Below, in pieces: positions 16,054 through 25,427 of a stretch of 64,000 nucleotides of DNA. Origin of the DNA: an uncultured Sutterella sp. (GTDB lineage Bacteria > Pseudomonadota > Gammaproteobacteria > Burkholderiales > Burkholderiaceae_F); contig CALESB010000002.1 in NCBI GenBank assembly GCA_937906995.1, positions 43,664 through 107,663 on the forward strand, written 5' to 3'. Under the pieces are notes generated by a model that had not been told where the DNA came from, made no database searches, and was given only the letters and a program-made list of their open reading frames with translations. The stretch's first letter is position 1, and each line of letters begins with the position of its first letter. A program made the translations under genes and the position numbers.

Positions 16054-17187
16054 ATGGATACCGCTAATCGAGTCAATCTTTTAAATTTAGATCGCGAAGG
16101 TTTAATTGCCTATTGCGAAGGCTTAGGAGAAAAGCGTTTTCGTGCCATTCAACTGCTGCGTTGGATTCATCGCCATTGTGAGGGCGATATCGAAAATATG
16201 ACCGATTTGGCCAAGAGTTTTCGTGCAAAACTCTTAAATGAGTGTGAGATTCGAGCCCCAAAACCGATATGGGATAAGTTAAGTTCTGACGGAACGCGTA
16301 AGTGGCTCTTTGATGTGGGCAATGGTAATGCTGTTGAGACAGTGTTTATTCCGGAAGACGATCGCGGCACACTTTGCATTTCTACGCAAGCGGGTTGTGC
16401 TATGGGGTGTTTATTTTGCTCCACCGGCAAGCAAGGATTTAACCGTAATTTGACCGCTGCAGAAATCATCGGTCAGCTCTGGTTTGCAGAGAAAACGTTG
16501 CGTGCTGATGCCGGTGTCACTGATCCTGCCGATCGAATCATTAGCAATGTTGTGCTAATGGGGATGGGGGAACCTCTACAGAATTTAGATAACGTTATTG
16601 TTGCATTGAAGTTAATGCTTGACGATAACGGCTATGGTTTGAGTCGTCGTCGAGTGACGGTCTCAACTTGTGGTTTAACGCTTCAAATGGACAAACTTGC
16701 TCAGGCAGTTCCAGTGGCGTTGGCCGTTTCGCTACATGCACCGACAGACGAGCTTCGCGATATGATTATGCCGATCAATCGCAAGCACCCGTTAGAAGAT
16801 TTGATGGCAGCATGTAAGCGTTATTTGCAACACGCCCCTCGTGACTACATTACCTTTGAATACATTATGTTGGGTGGTGTTAATGACCAGTTGATTCATG
16901 CTAAACAATTGGTTAAATTGGTTCGTGGCGTATCGTGCAAATTTAATTTAATTCCCTTTAACCCGTTCCCTGACAGTGATCTTAAAAAACCAGATGTCAA
17001 GGATGTTAAAGCCTTCCAAGATTACTTGATGGGGCAAGGGATTGTGACAACGATTCGTAAGACGCGAGGCGATGATATTGATGCTGCTTGCGGTCAGTTG
17101 GCAGGTAATATTAAAGACAAAACACGTCGAGCAGAACGATTGGTTGAGCAAAAAGCTCGAGCAACGTTTTTGGTTAAGGCAGAATAA
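16054..17187 (+). CDS. rlmN: 23S rRNA (A2503-C2) / tRNA (A37-C2) methyltransferase
   Basis: Radical-SAM methylase that puts a methyl group on C2 of A2503 of 23S rRNA and of A37 in some tRNAs. The cluster motif CAMGCLFC (CxxxCxxC) lies near residue 115, preceded by TLCISTQAG; the second family cysteine is in RGDDIDAACGQL near the end. 377 residues, full length. The start has no strong ribosome site. In many Burkholderiales a TPR pilus gene and a RodZ-like gene stand between rlmN and ispG; here they are missing and ispG follows after 14 bases. Confidence 0.96.
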   Translation: MDTANRVNLLNLDREGLIAYCEGLGEKRFRAIQLLRWIHRHCEGDIENMTDLAKSFRAKLLNECEIRAPKPIWDKLSSDGTRKWLFDVGNGNAVETVFIPEDDRGTLCISTQAGCAMGCLFCSTGKQGFNRNLTAAEIIGQLWFAEKTLRADAGVTDPADRIISNVVLMGMGEPLQNLDNVIVALKLMLDDNGYGLSRRRVTVSTCGLTLQMDKLAQAVPVALAVSLHAPTDELRDMIMPINRKHPLEDLMAACKRYLQHAPRDYITFEYIMLGGVNDQLIHAKQLVKLVRGVSCKFNLIPFNPFPDSDLKKPDVKDVKAFQDYLMGQGIVTTIRKTRGDDIDAACGQLAGNIKDKTRRAERLVEQKARATFLVKAE

Positions 17188-17201
17188 TCCAGGACGTCAT
17201 T

Positions 17202-18455
17202 ATGGAAGTTTTTAAGTCTCGTCACCGTACAGAAACAGTTCATGTTCGCTATGGGGACTGTGATGTAGCGATTGGCTCTGAAGCACCCATTCGTGTGCAA
17301 TCTATGACTAATACGCCAACAACGGACGTTGCGGCAACAGTGGATCAAGTGTTGCAGTTAGCTAATGCTGGTAGTGAGTTAGTTCGCTTAACAGTTAATA
17401 CACCAGAGGCTGCTCGTGCTGTGGTGGATATTCGCCAGGAACTAGATAAAGTCGGCTGTTATGTTCCTTTGGTGGGCGATTTTCACTATAACGGTCATAA
17501 GCTATTGACGGAAGTTGGGGAGTGCGCTTTGGCATTGTCCAAATATCGCATTAATCCTGGTAATGTCGGTAAAGGTGAGCGTGGCTTAGAAAATTTTGCC
17601 AAGATGATTGAAGTGGCGATGAGAAATGATCGTCCTGTCCGTATCGGTGTGAATGGAGGATCGTTAGATCCACAAATTCTATCTCGTATGATGGACGAAA
17701 ATCGCCAAAAAGGCATGCCCGAGACCCCAACGGAGGTGTTGCGCCATGCGCTAGTAGCTAGTGCTATTGAATCGGCAAAGTATGCTGAAACACTCGGTAT
17801 GGGTGCCGATAAAATTGTGTTATCAACCAAAGTAAGTAGTGTTGAGGATCTCGTTGCAGTCTACAGAGAACTCGCCCAAAAGAGTCACTATGCACTTCAT
17901 CTTGGTTTAACGGAAGCGGGGATTGGTACCAAGGGCGTTGTAGCAAGTTCTGTGGCTATGGGAACGCTTTTGGCAGAAGGTATTGGCGATACGATTCGCG
18001 TTAGCATTACGCCTATGCCAGGTAAGGCACGAACTGAGGAAGTTGTTGTGGCTCAAGAGTTGCTACAAACCATGGGACTGCGTGCTTTCATGCCCTTAGT
18101 GGTCTCTTGTCCAGGTTGTGGTCGTACGTCTAGTACTCTTTTTCAACAACTTGCTCTTGATACTCAAGCATTTTTACGTGAGAAAACGCCACTTTGGCGC
18201 AAAACAGCTCCAGGATTTGAAAATATGGTTGTGGCTGTGATGGGTTGTGTTGTCAATGGCCCGGGTGAAAGTAAAAATGCCAATATCGGTATCAGTCTGC
18301 CTGGTTGTGGGGAAAGCCCTGTGGCACCAGTATTTGCCGATGGCGAAAAAATTGCCACAATTAAGGGTGATGGACAAGATTCTCATGCCCTTAGTGAGAA
18401 ATTTCACGCTATGATTGAGCAATACGTGCTCACGCACTACGCTCAAAATAAATAA
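17202..18455 (+). CDS. ispG: 4-hydroxy-3-methylbut-2-enyl diphosphate synthase
   Basis: IspG (GcpE) carries out the sixth step of the MEP isoprenoid route, reducing MEcPP to HMBPP with a 4Fe-4S cluster. The cluster ligands are visible in SCPGCGRTS and CVVNGPGESKNANIG; the N-terminal TIM-barrel starts with VRYGDCDVAIGSEAPIRVQSMTNT. 417 residues, the normal length in beta-proteobacteria. It sits 14 bases after rlmN and 24 before hisS, so one transcript is likely. Confidence 0.96.
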   Translation: MEVFKSRHRTETVHVRYGDCDVAIGSEAPIRVQSMTNTPTTDVAATVDQVLQLANAGSELVRLTVNTPEAARAVVDIRQELDKVGCYVPLVGDFHYNGHKLLTEVGECALALSKYRINPGNVGKGERGLENFAKMIEVAMRNDRPVRIGVNGGSLDPQILSRMMDENRQKGMPETPTEVLRHALVASAIESAKYAETLGMGADKIVLSTKVSSVEDLVAVYRELAQKSHYALHLGLTEAGIGTKGVVASSVAMGTLLAEGIGDTIRVSITPMPGKARTEEVVVAQELLQTMGLRAFMPLVVSCPGCGRTSSTLFQQLALDTQAFLREKTPLWRKTAPGFENMVVAVMGCVVNGPGESKNANIGISLPGCGESPVAPVFADGEKIATIKGDGQDSHALSEKFHAMIEQYVLTHYAQNK

Positions 18456-18479
18456 CTATCTAATTGAAAGAAGATTGAA

Positions 18480-19787
18480 ATGGCTAAAGTTCAAAAAATT
18501 ACGGGTGTTCGCGGGATGAACGACATCCTACCGTCTGAATCCTACATTTGGGAAGTCTTTGAGCAGGCCGCTCATGATGTGTTGGCTGGTTACGGTTATA
18601 AACAAATCCGCACTCCGATTCTTGAATCTACGCCCTTATTTAAACGTGGTATTGGTGAAGTCACCGACATCGTTGAAAAAGAGATGTATTGCTTTACCGA
18701 CAGCTTAAATGGTGAACCTTTAGCGTTGCGCCCAGAAAATACCGCTGGTGTTGTTCGTAGTGTTATTGAGCATAACCTTTGCTACAACGCTCCTCAACGT
18801 TTGTGGTACTTTGGCCCGATGTTCCGTCATGAACGTCCCCAACGAGGTCGCTATCGTCAATTCTATCAATTGGGTGTTGAAGCACTTGGCTTTAAGGGAC
18901 CGGATGTCGACGTTGAACAAATTTTGATGGCTCGTCGTCTTTTTGATGAATTGAACATTTTGCCGCTTCGCTTAGAGTTAAATTCTTTAGGTAATTTGGA
19001 AGAACGCTTAGCTCACCGTGAAGCTTTGATTAAGTATTTTGAAGCGAATCAAGATGTTTTGGATGAAGATGCAAAGCGTCGACTTTATGCTAACCCATTG
19101 CGTATTTTGGATACGAAAAATCCTGATATGCAAGCAATGGTTGAAGCTGCACCTCGTCTTTTAGATTACTTAAAGGATGATAGTCTTGCATTCTTGAATC
19201 GTTTGGAACGTTTGTTAACGGTTGCAGGAGTCGACTATACGATTAATCCACGTTTGGTTCGTGGCTTGGATTACTACAACCACACCGTTTATGAATGGGT
19301 TACGGATAAGTTAGGCGCACAAGCAACTGTTTGTGGTGGCGGTCGTTACGATCCTCTTGTTGAAATGCTCGGTGGTAAGCCTACTCCGGGTGTCGGCTTT
19401 GCTATGGGGGTAGAACGCGTGTTGGAAGTCATGCGTGAATGTGGCTTTAGCGAAGAAACGACAGATACCGAATTTTATGTTTTGCACTCTGGTGGCCAAA
19501 CACAAGAATACGCCATGATTGTTGGCGAAATGCTCCGTGACGGTGGTTATGAAGTTATCGTGCACGCTGGTGAAGGAAGCTTCAAGAGCCAAATGAAGAA
19601 AGCCGACCAATCCGGTGCAACTTTTGCTTTAATTTGTGGTGAAGATGAGTGCGAAAACCGTAAGTTGACGGTTAAGCGCATGTACGGTCCGGAAGATGAA
19701 CGCTTTATGAAACAAGAAACCCTTGACTTGAATGAAGCGATTACGTATTTTCTCGATATTGATAATGAATTCTTAGACGAGGAATAA
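18480..19787 (+). CDS. hisS: histidyl-tRNA synthetase
   Basis: Class II synthetase for tRNA-His. Motif 2 is seen in FRHERPQRGRYRQFYQLGVE, the His-binding block in RGLDYYNHTVYEW near residue 262, and motif 3 in GGKPTPGVGFAMGVERV. The C-terminal anticodon domain is present. 435 residues, full length. Starts after GAAAGAAG at a normal spacing; the next gene starts four bases after the stop. Confidence 0.97.
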   Translation: MAKVQKITGVRGMNDILPSESYIWEVFEQAAHDVLAGYGYKQIRTPILESTPLFKRGIGEVTDIVEKEMYCFTDSLNGEPLALRPENTAGVVRSVIEHNLCYNAPQRLWYFGPMFRHERPQRGRYRQFYQLGVEALGFKGPDVDVEQILMARRLFDELNILPLRLELNSLGNLEERLAHREALIKYFEANQDVLDEDAKRRLYANPLRILDTKNPDMQAMVEAAPRLLDYLKDDSLAFLNRLERLLTVAGVDYTINPRLVRGLDYYNHTVYEWVTDKLGAQATVCGGGRYDPLVEMLGGKPTPGVGFAMGVERVLEVMRECGFSEETTDTEFYVLHSGGQTQEYAMIVGEMLRDGGYEVIVHAGEGSFKSQMKKADQSGATFALICGEDECENRKLTVKRMYGPEDERFMKQETLDLNEAITYFLDIDNEFLDEE

Positions 19788-19791
19788 GCCC

Positions 19792-20430
19792 ATGGCATAC
19801 GACTTACAAGAGCAAGAGTCCCTGGACGAGTTAAAGGCTTGGTGGGAAAAGTGGGGCAATGCCACACTAACAGCCATTACTGCAGTGTGTTTAGCCTTTG
19901 CTGGTTACAACGGCATGAAGTGGTACGATCGTCATCAAGCTGAAAATGCCTCCTTAGCCTATAGTTCGCTGCAATCAGCAATTGCGGGTCAGCAAGAAGT
20001 GGCTAGCGTTGACAAAATTGTTCATGCGTTGATTGAAGATGCGGGATCAACGGTTTATGGTCCGATGGGTGCCTTAAGTGCTGCAAAGTACTTTGAGACT
20101 AAGGGTGAGTCGGCCAAGGCAGAAACCCTTTTGCAATGGGTCGTAAATGAGTCAAAGCATGCTGAGTACCAAACTGTTGCTCGATTGCGTTTGGCAGGTT
20201 TTCAACTTGATCAAAAGAAATATGATGAAGCTATTGCTAATTTGAAGGCTGCTAAGCCCACAGATAAGCAAGTGGCTTTAATTCAAGATCGTTTAGGTGA
20301 TGTGTACTTTGCCAAAAATGATCTTAAAGCTGCACGTAGCGCCTGGGAAGAGGCTGTAAAGCATCCTTTGGAGCCCTCATTAATGGGTTTTGTGCAGTTA
20401 AAGCTTCAAGCGTTGCCTGAGGCTAAATAA
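19792..20430 (+). CDS. yfgM: YfgM/Anc-type membrane-anchored TPR protein
   Basis: A 212-residue protein with an N-terminal cytoplasmic start, one transmembrane segment at about 27-44 (ATLTAITAVCLAFAGYNG) and a periplasmic tail of TPR-like helices. This is the YfgM family (ancillary SecYEG translocon subunit), which works with PpiD in handing over secreted proteins. It stands where yfgM always does, between hisS and bamB; the GAGGA at the hisS end serves as its ribosome site. Confidence 0.88.
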   Translation: MAYDLQEQESLDELKAWWEKWGNATLTAITAVCLAFAGYNGMKWYDRHQAENASLAYSSLQSAIAGQQEVASVDKIVHALIEDAGSTVYGPMGALSAAKYFETKGESAKAETLLQWVVNESKHAEYQTVARLRLAGFQLDQKKYDEAIANLKAAKPTDKQVALIQDRLGDVYFAKNDLKAARSAWEEAVKHPLEPSLMGFVQLKLQALPEAK

Positions 20431-20465
20431 ACTAATACATCGCGATAAACGCGAGGAAACAGACA

Positions 20466-21578
20466 ATGAAAAAAACACTTTTGGCATTAGCCGCTAGCGC
20501 TTGCTTTTTAGCAGCTTGTAGCTCTCCGAGTTCTCAAGCTCCGAAAGAGTTGGAAGATTACCAATCCATTGCTGAACCTGAAGTGGTTTGGAGTAAGGGT
20601 GTTGGAGATAGCGTAACGAACTTCTTGGTCCCGAGCGTTGTTGGTCAAGCTGTCTACGCTGCTGGTGGCGATACCCTTTACCGTCTTGACGCACAAACGG
20701 GTGATACTGTTTGGAGCGTTGAGACACCTGCTGACATTGCTGCCGGTGTGGGTAGCGATGGATATGTCGTAGCCATTGGTACTGTCAAAGGTGAATTAGT
20801 TGTGTATGACGCCGAAGGTAAGAAACTTTGGAGTCAATTCTTGACGAGCGAAATGGATAGCGTTCCATTAGTGGGTAATGGCCTTGTTGTGGTTCGTACC
20901 GCTGATACACGTGTGACGGCATTTGATGCAATGAACGGCGCACAAAAGTGGCGTTATCAACGCTCAGCTCCTAGCCTAACGGTCAAGGGGGCATCGGGCA
21001 TGCGCTTCTTCGGCCCGATGATTTTGGTTGGTCAAAGCAATGGCTACCTATTAGGTTTATCTCCTGAGGGTCGTCCTGTTTGGCAAACCTTGATTTCAGA
21101 GGCTCGTGGTATTACTGAAGTTGAACGATTGGTTGATATTTTGGGTTGGCCTATGACGGATGGTGACTTACTTTGTTCATCAGCCTTCCAAGGTCGCATC
21201 GTCTGTATGAATGCCCAAAATGGTCAATTGCGTTGGACGCACGATATTACGGCGATGACGCAACCGGCAGCTGATGATCGTTTCGTTTATGTCGGCAATA
21301 CCGCCAGTGAGTTGTATGCCTTTGAACGTGAGCGTGGAGTGCCCATTTGGAGAAATGGTGACCTGAAGTGGCGTGGTGTGCGCTCTGTGTTGCCGTTTGC
21401 AGGTATTCTCGCAGCCGGTGACAGTGAGGGTTATGTTCACTTCATTAACCCGGAAAGCGGTCAAATTATTGGTCGCACGAATTTAGATGGGGCGATTGTT
21501 GTTCCGCCTCAACCGTACGAACAAGGCGCCATCTTCCAAACGGATGAAGGCGAGGTTGCTTACATTAAAGTAAAGTGA
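20466..21578 (+). CDS. bamB: outer membrane assembly lipoprotein BamB
   Basis: Lipoprotein part of the Bam complex that folds beta-barrel proteins into the outer membrane. Signal peptide with lipobox LAAC near residues 15-18, then an eight-bladed beta-propeller of PQQ-like repeats (for example LYRLDAQTGDTVWS, LLGLSPEGRPVWQ, IVCMNAQNGQLRW, LYAFERERGVPIW). 370 residues, normal length. The many autotransporters in this window would be its clients. Confidence 0.94.
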   Translation: MKKTLLALAASACFLAACSSPSSQAPKELEDYQSIAEPEVVWSKGVGDSVTNFLVPSVVGQAVYAAGGDTLYRLDAQTGDTVWSVETPADIAAGVGSDGYVVAIGTVKGELVVYDAEGKKLWSQFLTSEMDSVPLVGNGLVVVRTADTRVTAFDAMNGAQKWRYQRSAPSLTVKGASGMRFFGPMILVGQSNGYLLGLSPEGRPVWQTLISEARGITEVERLVDILGWPMTDGDLLCSSAFQGRIVCMNAQNGQLRWTHDITAMTQPAADDRFVYVGNTASELYAFERERGVPIWRNGDLKWRGVRSVLPFAGILAAGDSEGYVHFINPESGQIIGRTNLDGAIVVPPQPYEQGAIFQTDEGEVAYIKVK

Positions 21579-21604
21579 CCTTTAATTAAGGCAAAGTAAA
21601 AATA

Positions 21605-22942
21605 ATGCTTCCAGTTATTGCATTGGTGGGTCGTCCGAATGTCGGAAAATCCACATTATTCAACCGCTTAACGCGTTCTCGAGATGCGTTGGTGGCGGAC
21701 TTCCCGGGCTTAACGCGAGACCGTCAATACGGTGAAGGTCGTGTGGGTCCTCGTCCCTATATTGTTGTTGATACGGGTGGTTTTGAACCCGTTAAGAGTG
21801 AAGGTATCGTTAAGGCAATGGCTAGCCAAGCAGAGTTGGCCATTGAAGAAGCCGATGTCGTTGTTTTTGTTGTTGATGCGCGCACTGGCTTGACGCCTCA
21901 CGATGAACGCATTGCACAACATTTGCGTCGCTCTCATCGTCCTGTGATTTTGGCTGTCAACAAGGCCGAAGGTCTTGATGTCACTCATTCAGCTGAGTTC
22001 TATGAATTGGCAATGGGTGAGCCACATATGATTTCAGCTTCTCACGGGCATGGCGTACATAATTTAATTGAATTGGCGCTGTCTCACTGCCCCGAAGAAG
22101 AAGTTCAACCTGAAGAAGAGGTTGAAGAAGGGAAGTTGCCTCGCGTTAAGGTCGCTGTTGCAGGTCGACCGAATGCTGGTAAGAGCACGTTGATTAACGC
22201 CCTTTTGGGTGAAGATCGTTTGATTGCATATGATATGCCGGGTACCACTCGTGACTCGATTCGAGTTGATTTTGAGTATGACGGTCGTGATTATGCATTG
22301 ATTGATACTGCCGGTCTTCGTCGCAAAGGTAAGGTTTTCGAAGCAATTGAAAAGTTCTCTGTTGTGAAGACCTTACAGGCTATTGCAGACGCCAATGTTG
22401 TGGTATTGGTTTTGGATGCAAAAGAAGGCGTGGCTGAGCACGATGCACATATCGCTGGATATGTGTTAGAAAGTGGTCGCGCTTTGGTTGTTGCTATTAA
22501 CAAGTGGGAAGTCTTGGATAGCTATCAACGTAGCCGTATTGATGAAGAGATTGAACATAAGCTCCATTTCTTGAATTGGGCTCGTCATATTCATATTTCT
22601 GCATTAAAACGTAATGGTTTGAATCATTTGATGAAGGCTGTAAGTGACGCTCACGCAGCAGCTTTCTCGAAGCTTTCAACGCCGAAATTAACCCGTGCTT
22701 TGATTGAAGCGGTTCAACGTCAATCTCCGCCACGAGTTAAGGGTGTACGTCCGAAGTTACGTTATGCCCACCAAGGTGGTCAAAATCCGCCTGTGGTTGT
22801 CATTCATGGTAACAGTCTTCAAGCTGTTCCCGATAGCTACAAGCGTTATCTCGAAGGTTGGTTCAGAGAACAATTCAATTTGGCTGGTACGCCATTACGT
22901 ATTGAATTCAAGATCAATAAGAACCCATACGTAGATAAATAG
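21605..22942 (+). CDS. der: ribosome-assembly GTPase Der (EngA)
   Basis: Essential double GTPase acting in 50S subunit assembly. Two P-loops are seen, GRPNVGKST near residue 8 and GRPNAGKST near residue 186, each followed by its own DTGG/DTAG, NKAE/NKWE motifs; the KH-like C-terminal domain ends in a short basic stretch. 445 residues, normal length. It follows bamB after 26 bases, as usual in this lineage. Confidence 0.96.
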   Translation: MLPVIALVGRPNVGKSTLFNRLTRSRDALVADFPGLTRDRQYGEGRVGPRPYIVVDTGGFEPVKSEGIVKAMASQAELAIEEADVVVFVVDARTGLTPHDERIAQHLRRSHRPVILAVNKAEGLDVTHSAEFYELAMGEPHMISASHGHGVHNLIELALSHCPEEEVQPEEEVEEGKLPRVKVAVAGRPNAGKSTLINALLGEDRLIAYDMPGTTRDSIRVDFEYDGRDYALIDTAGLRRKGKVFEAIEKFSVVKTLQAIADANVVVLVLDAKEGVAEHDAHIAGYVLESGRALVVAINKWEVLDSYQRSRIDEEIEHKLHFLNWARHIHISALKRNGLNHLMKAVSDAHAAAFSKLSTPKLTRALIEAVQRQSPPRVKGVRPKLRYAHQGGQNPPVVVIHGNSLQAVPDSYKRYLEGWFREQFNLAGTPLRIEFKINKNPYVDK

Positions 22943-23016
22943 ACTAGAATTAGGTTAATGTCGGCAAGCGGTTTGTCGGCACAAAAAGAAGGCGTTTCGA
23001 GCGCCCGGAGATCAAA

Positions 23017-23253
23017 ATGACAAATAAAGGCCAACTCTTACAAGATCCGTTCCTTAACATTTTACGTAAGGAACATATTCCGGTGTCCATCTATCTTGTC
23101 AACGGTATTAAGTTACAAGGCCAAGTGGAATCCTTTGACCAATATGTGGTGTTGTTACGCAACACAGTGACACAAATGGTCTATAAGCATGCCATTAGCA
23201 CGGTGGTGCCGACCAAGGCCGTGAACATGCCTAACGCAAACCAAGACGAATAA
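23017..23253 (+). CDS. hfq: RNA chaperone Hfq
   Basis: Sm-like hexameric protein that pairs small RNAs with mRNAs. Sm1 (DPFLNILRKEHIPVSIYLVNGIKLQG...) and Sm2 with YKHAIST are present; 78 residues, typical for beta-proteobacteria. GGAG stands eight bases before the ATG. A terminator separates it from hflX, so much of its mRNA may be monocistronic with der. Confidence 0.97.
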   Translation: MTNKGQLLQDPFLNILRKEHIPVSIYLVNGIKLQGQVESFDQYVVLLRNTVTQMVYKHAISTVVPTKAVNMPNANQDE

Positions 23254-23275
23254 AGCTTGCTATCGTTAATTCTCG

Positions 23276-23300
23276 AAAGAGCGCTTTGGCGCTCTTTTGT
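23276..23300 (+). terminator. terminator or attenuator between hfq and hflX
   Basis: A perfect 9-base stem AAAGAGCGC with loop TTTG (23276-23297), followed by a T-rich end, placed 22 bases after the hfq stop. Confidence 0.8.
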
Positions 23301-23317
23301 TTGTACAGATAAGTTGA

Positions 23318-24496
23318 ATGACTGTTTTTCAAATTGATTCGGCTCGAGAAGAGTCACCTCGCGCATATTTAGTTTGCGTATCTACATCTCGGGAAACATT
23401 ACCCGATGCTCCGGAGGAATTGACCGAACTGGCGCGAAGCGATGCGTTGGAGCCAGTAGGGATGATGCTTGCCAAGCGAGACAAACCCGATCCTGCTACT
23501 TATCTTGGCAGTGGGAAAATTGAAGAATTAGCCCAAGAGGTCAAACAATCCAATGCAGGCGTCGTTGTGATTGATGTGGCTCTAACGGCTGCCCAGCAAC
23601 GTAATATTGAGCGAATTGTGAAAGTTGCAGTGTTGGACAGAACCCAATTAATTCTTGAAATTTTCCAACGTCGAGCAAAAAGTAGAGAAGGGCGACTTCA
23701 AGTAGAGTTGGCTCGGCTAGAGCATTTATCAACACGCTTAGTACGTGGATGGACTCACTTGGAGCGACAACGCGGTGGCTTAAGTAAGACTGGTGGTCCA
23801 GGTGAAAAACAAATTGAATTAGACCGCCGAATGATTGGTGTTCGAGTAAAACAGTTAAAGGAACAGTTAAAGAAACTGTCTCGTCAACGAGATACGCAGC
23901 GTAAGAGCCGAAACAAAGGTGGGGTTGTTTCGTTATCCATTGTTGGCTATACCAATGCGGGAAAATCGACATTATTTAATGTGCTAACAAAGTCAGATAT
24001 CTATGCTGCTAACCAGCTCTTTGCCACTTTGGATACGACGGCAAGACGTTGTTATGTTGGTGAGGGGGAAAGTGTCGTTTTAAGCGATACAGTAGGTTTT
24101 ATCCGTGGGCTGCCTCACCAATTGGTAGAGGCCTTTAAGAGTACGTTAGATGAAACTGTACATGCAGACATACTTCTTCATGTAGTGGATGCATCCAGTC
24201 CAGCAAAGGATGATCAGATTGTTGAGGTCAATAAAGTTCTCGCAGAAATTGATGCACATGAAATTCCTTCAATTACCGTTTTGAACAAAATTGATCAAAC
24301 AGATTTAGAGCCTGAAATTTTGCGTGATCCTAATGGCGAGATTGTTGCTGTTAGAATTTCAGCATTAAAGGGATTGGGGTTGGATTTACTTCGTAGCGCG
24401 ATTTTAGAGAAATCTCGACAAATCAAAGAACTAAATAAGAGTGTTCCTCGAGAACTTGAACCATGGGAGAGAGAGTTCAATGAAGACAATATCTAA
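23318..24496 (+). CDS. hflX: ribosome-splitting GTPase HflX
   Basis: HflX rescues stalled or heat-damaged ribosomes by splitting them. The N-terminal HflX domain holds the usual DPATYLGSGKIEELA and the RSREGRLQVELARL-like stretch with GGPGEKQIE; the G domain has GYTNAGKST near residue 207, DTVGFIRGLP and NKID. 392 residues. Weak ribosome site at the start. In relatives hflK-hflC follow at once; here a binding-protein gene overlaps its last 17 bases instead. Confidence 0.95.
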   Translation: MTVFQIDSAREESPRAYLVCVSTSRETLPDAPEELTELARSDALEPVGMMLAKRDKPDPATYLGSGKIEELAQEVKQSNAGVVVIDVALTAAQQRNIERIVKVAVLDRTQLILEIFQRRAKSREGRLQVELARLEHLSTRLVRGWTHLERQRGGLSKTGGPGEKQIELDRRMIGVRVKQLKEQLKKLSRQRDTQRKSRNKGGVVSLSIVGYTNAGKSTLFNVLTKSDIYAANQLFATLDTTARRCYVGEGESVVLSDTVGFIRGLPHQLVEAFKSTLDETVHADILLHVVDASSPAKDDQIVEVNKVLAEIDAHEIPSITVLNKIDQTDLEPEILRDPNGEIVAVRISALKGLGLDLLRSAILEKSRQIKELNKSVPRELEPWEREFNEDNI

Positions 24497-25415
24497 GTGT
24501 GTTATTTCGTTATTGGCATTGGCTTCTGCAGCTGTTAATGCTCAATCATTGCGTTTGGGATTGTTACCCGCAGCGGACTCTATAGTGCTTTATGTAGCTC
24601 AAGAGGAAAACCTTTTTAAAGAACAAGGCTTGGACGTTGAGTTAATTCCCTTTAAGTCTGCTCTTGAAGTCGGGGCAGCCATGCGTGCTGGAAAGATTGA
24701 TGGCCATTTTGCAGACCTCATGAATGTTTTCATGCAAAATGAGCAAGGAATGAAACAAGCTGTTGTCTTAACGACCACGCATACAAGTCCAAAGCAACGC
24801 TGCTTTGGTTTAGTAGTTTCGCCGAAAGAAGCTGAAAAGATTACTTCACTCACGGATTTAAAAGAGACTCCTAGTGCGATGAGTTCTGCAACGATCATTG
24901 ACTATCTTTTAGATCGAATGAAGGACACGGAAAAGCTCAATGCTCAGGCCATTAAGAATTTGGAAGTTAAGCAAATTCCGATTCGTTTGCAAATGCTCCA
25001 AAGTGGTCAAGTGGCAACGGCTATGTTGCCAGAACCCTTAGTTTCTGTTGTAGAAGCAAAGGGCGGTCGTGTAATTTGGGATGACTCAATGCTCAATGAG
25101 GCATTGGCAGTGGTTGCTTTAAGAGAAGGCTTTTTAGATGAAAACACAGTTTCATCATTCCGTAAAGCCGTTGCTGCAGCAGCACAGCGCATTGATAAAG
25201 ATCCCGCCCATTATCGTTCTGTGATGGTGCAAAAGCGTCTCTTACCACCCCCCGTTGCTCAAACCTACAAGATGGTCAGTTTCTCTGTTCATGGAACGAC
25301 AGATGGATTGCCTCCATTGCCAACTCAAAAAGAAGTTGAACAAGTGGGAAAATGGATGTTACACAAGGGGATGATCAAGTCTGTTCCATCCTATGAGTCG
25401 ATTGTTTTTCAATAA
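24480..25415 (+). CDS. NMT1/SsuA-like ABC transporter substrate-binding protein
   Basis: Periplasmic binding protein, 311 residues from the ATG at 24480 (GGGAGAGAG nearby; a longer frame from 24441 would hide the signal peptide). Signal peptide about 1-21. The pattern LRLGLLPAADSIVLYVAQEENLFKEQGLDVELIPF is that of the NMT1/THI5-SsuA-TauA group, which bind thiamine precursors, sulfonates or similar small anions; the sequence does not tell which. It starts inside hflX, so it is translationally coupled to it. With the next two genes it makes a complete importer. Confidence 0.85.
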   Translation: MKTISKCVISLLALASAAVNAQSLRLGLLPAADSIVLYVAQEENLFKEQGLDVELIPFKSALEVGAAMRAGKIDGHFADLMNVFMQNEQGMKQAVVLTTTHTSPKQRCFGLVVSPKEAEKITSLTDLKETPSAMSSATIIDYLLDRMKDTEKLNAQAIKNLEVKQIPIRLQMLQSGQVATAMLPEPLVSVVEAKGGRVIWDDSMLNEALAVVALREGFLDENTVSSFRKAVAAAAQRIDKDPAHYRSVMVQKRLLPPPVAQTYKMVSFSVHGTTDGLPPLPTQKEVEQVGKWMLHKGMIKSVPSYESIVFQ

Positions 25416-25427
25416 ATAGATTTAATA

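Noticed and set aside
24200..24480. Thiamine or SAM riboswitch for the NMT1-type ABC importer
   Set aside because: The importer starts inside hflX, leaving no untranslated leader for one.
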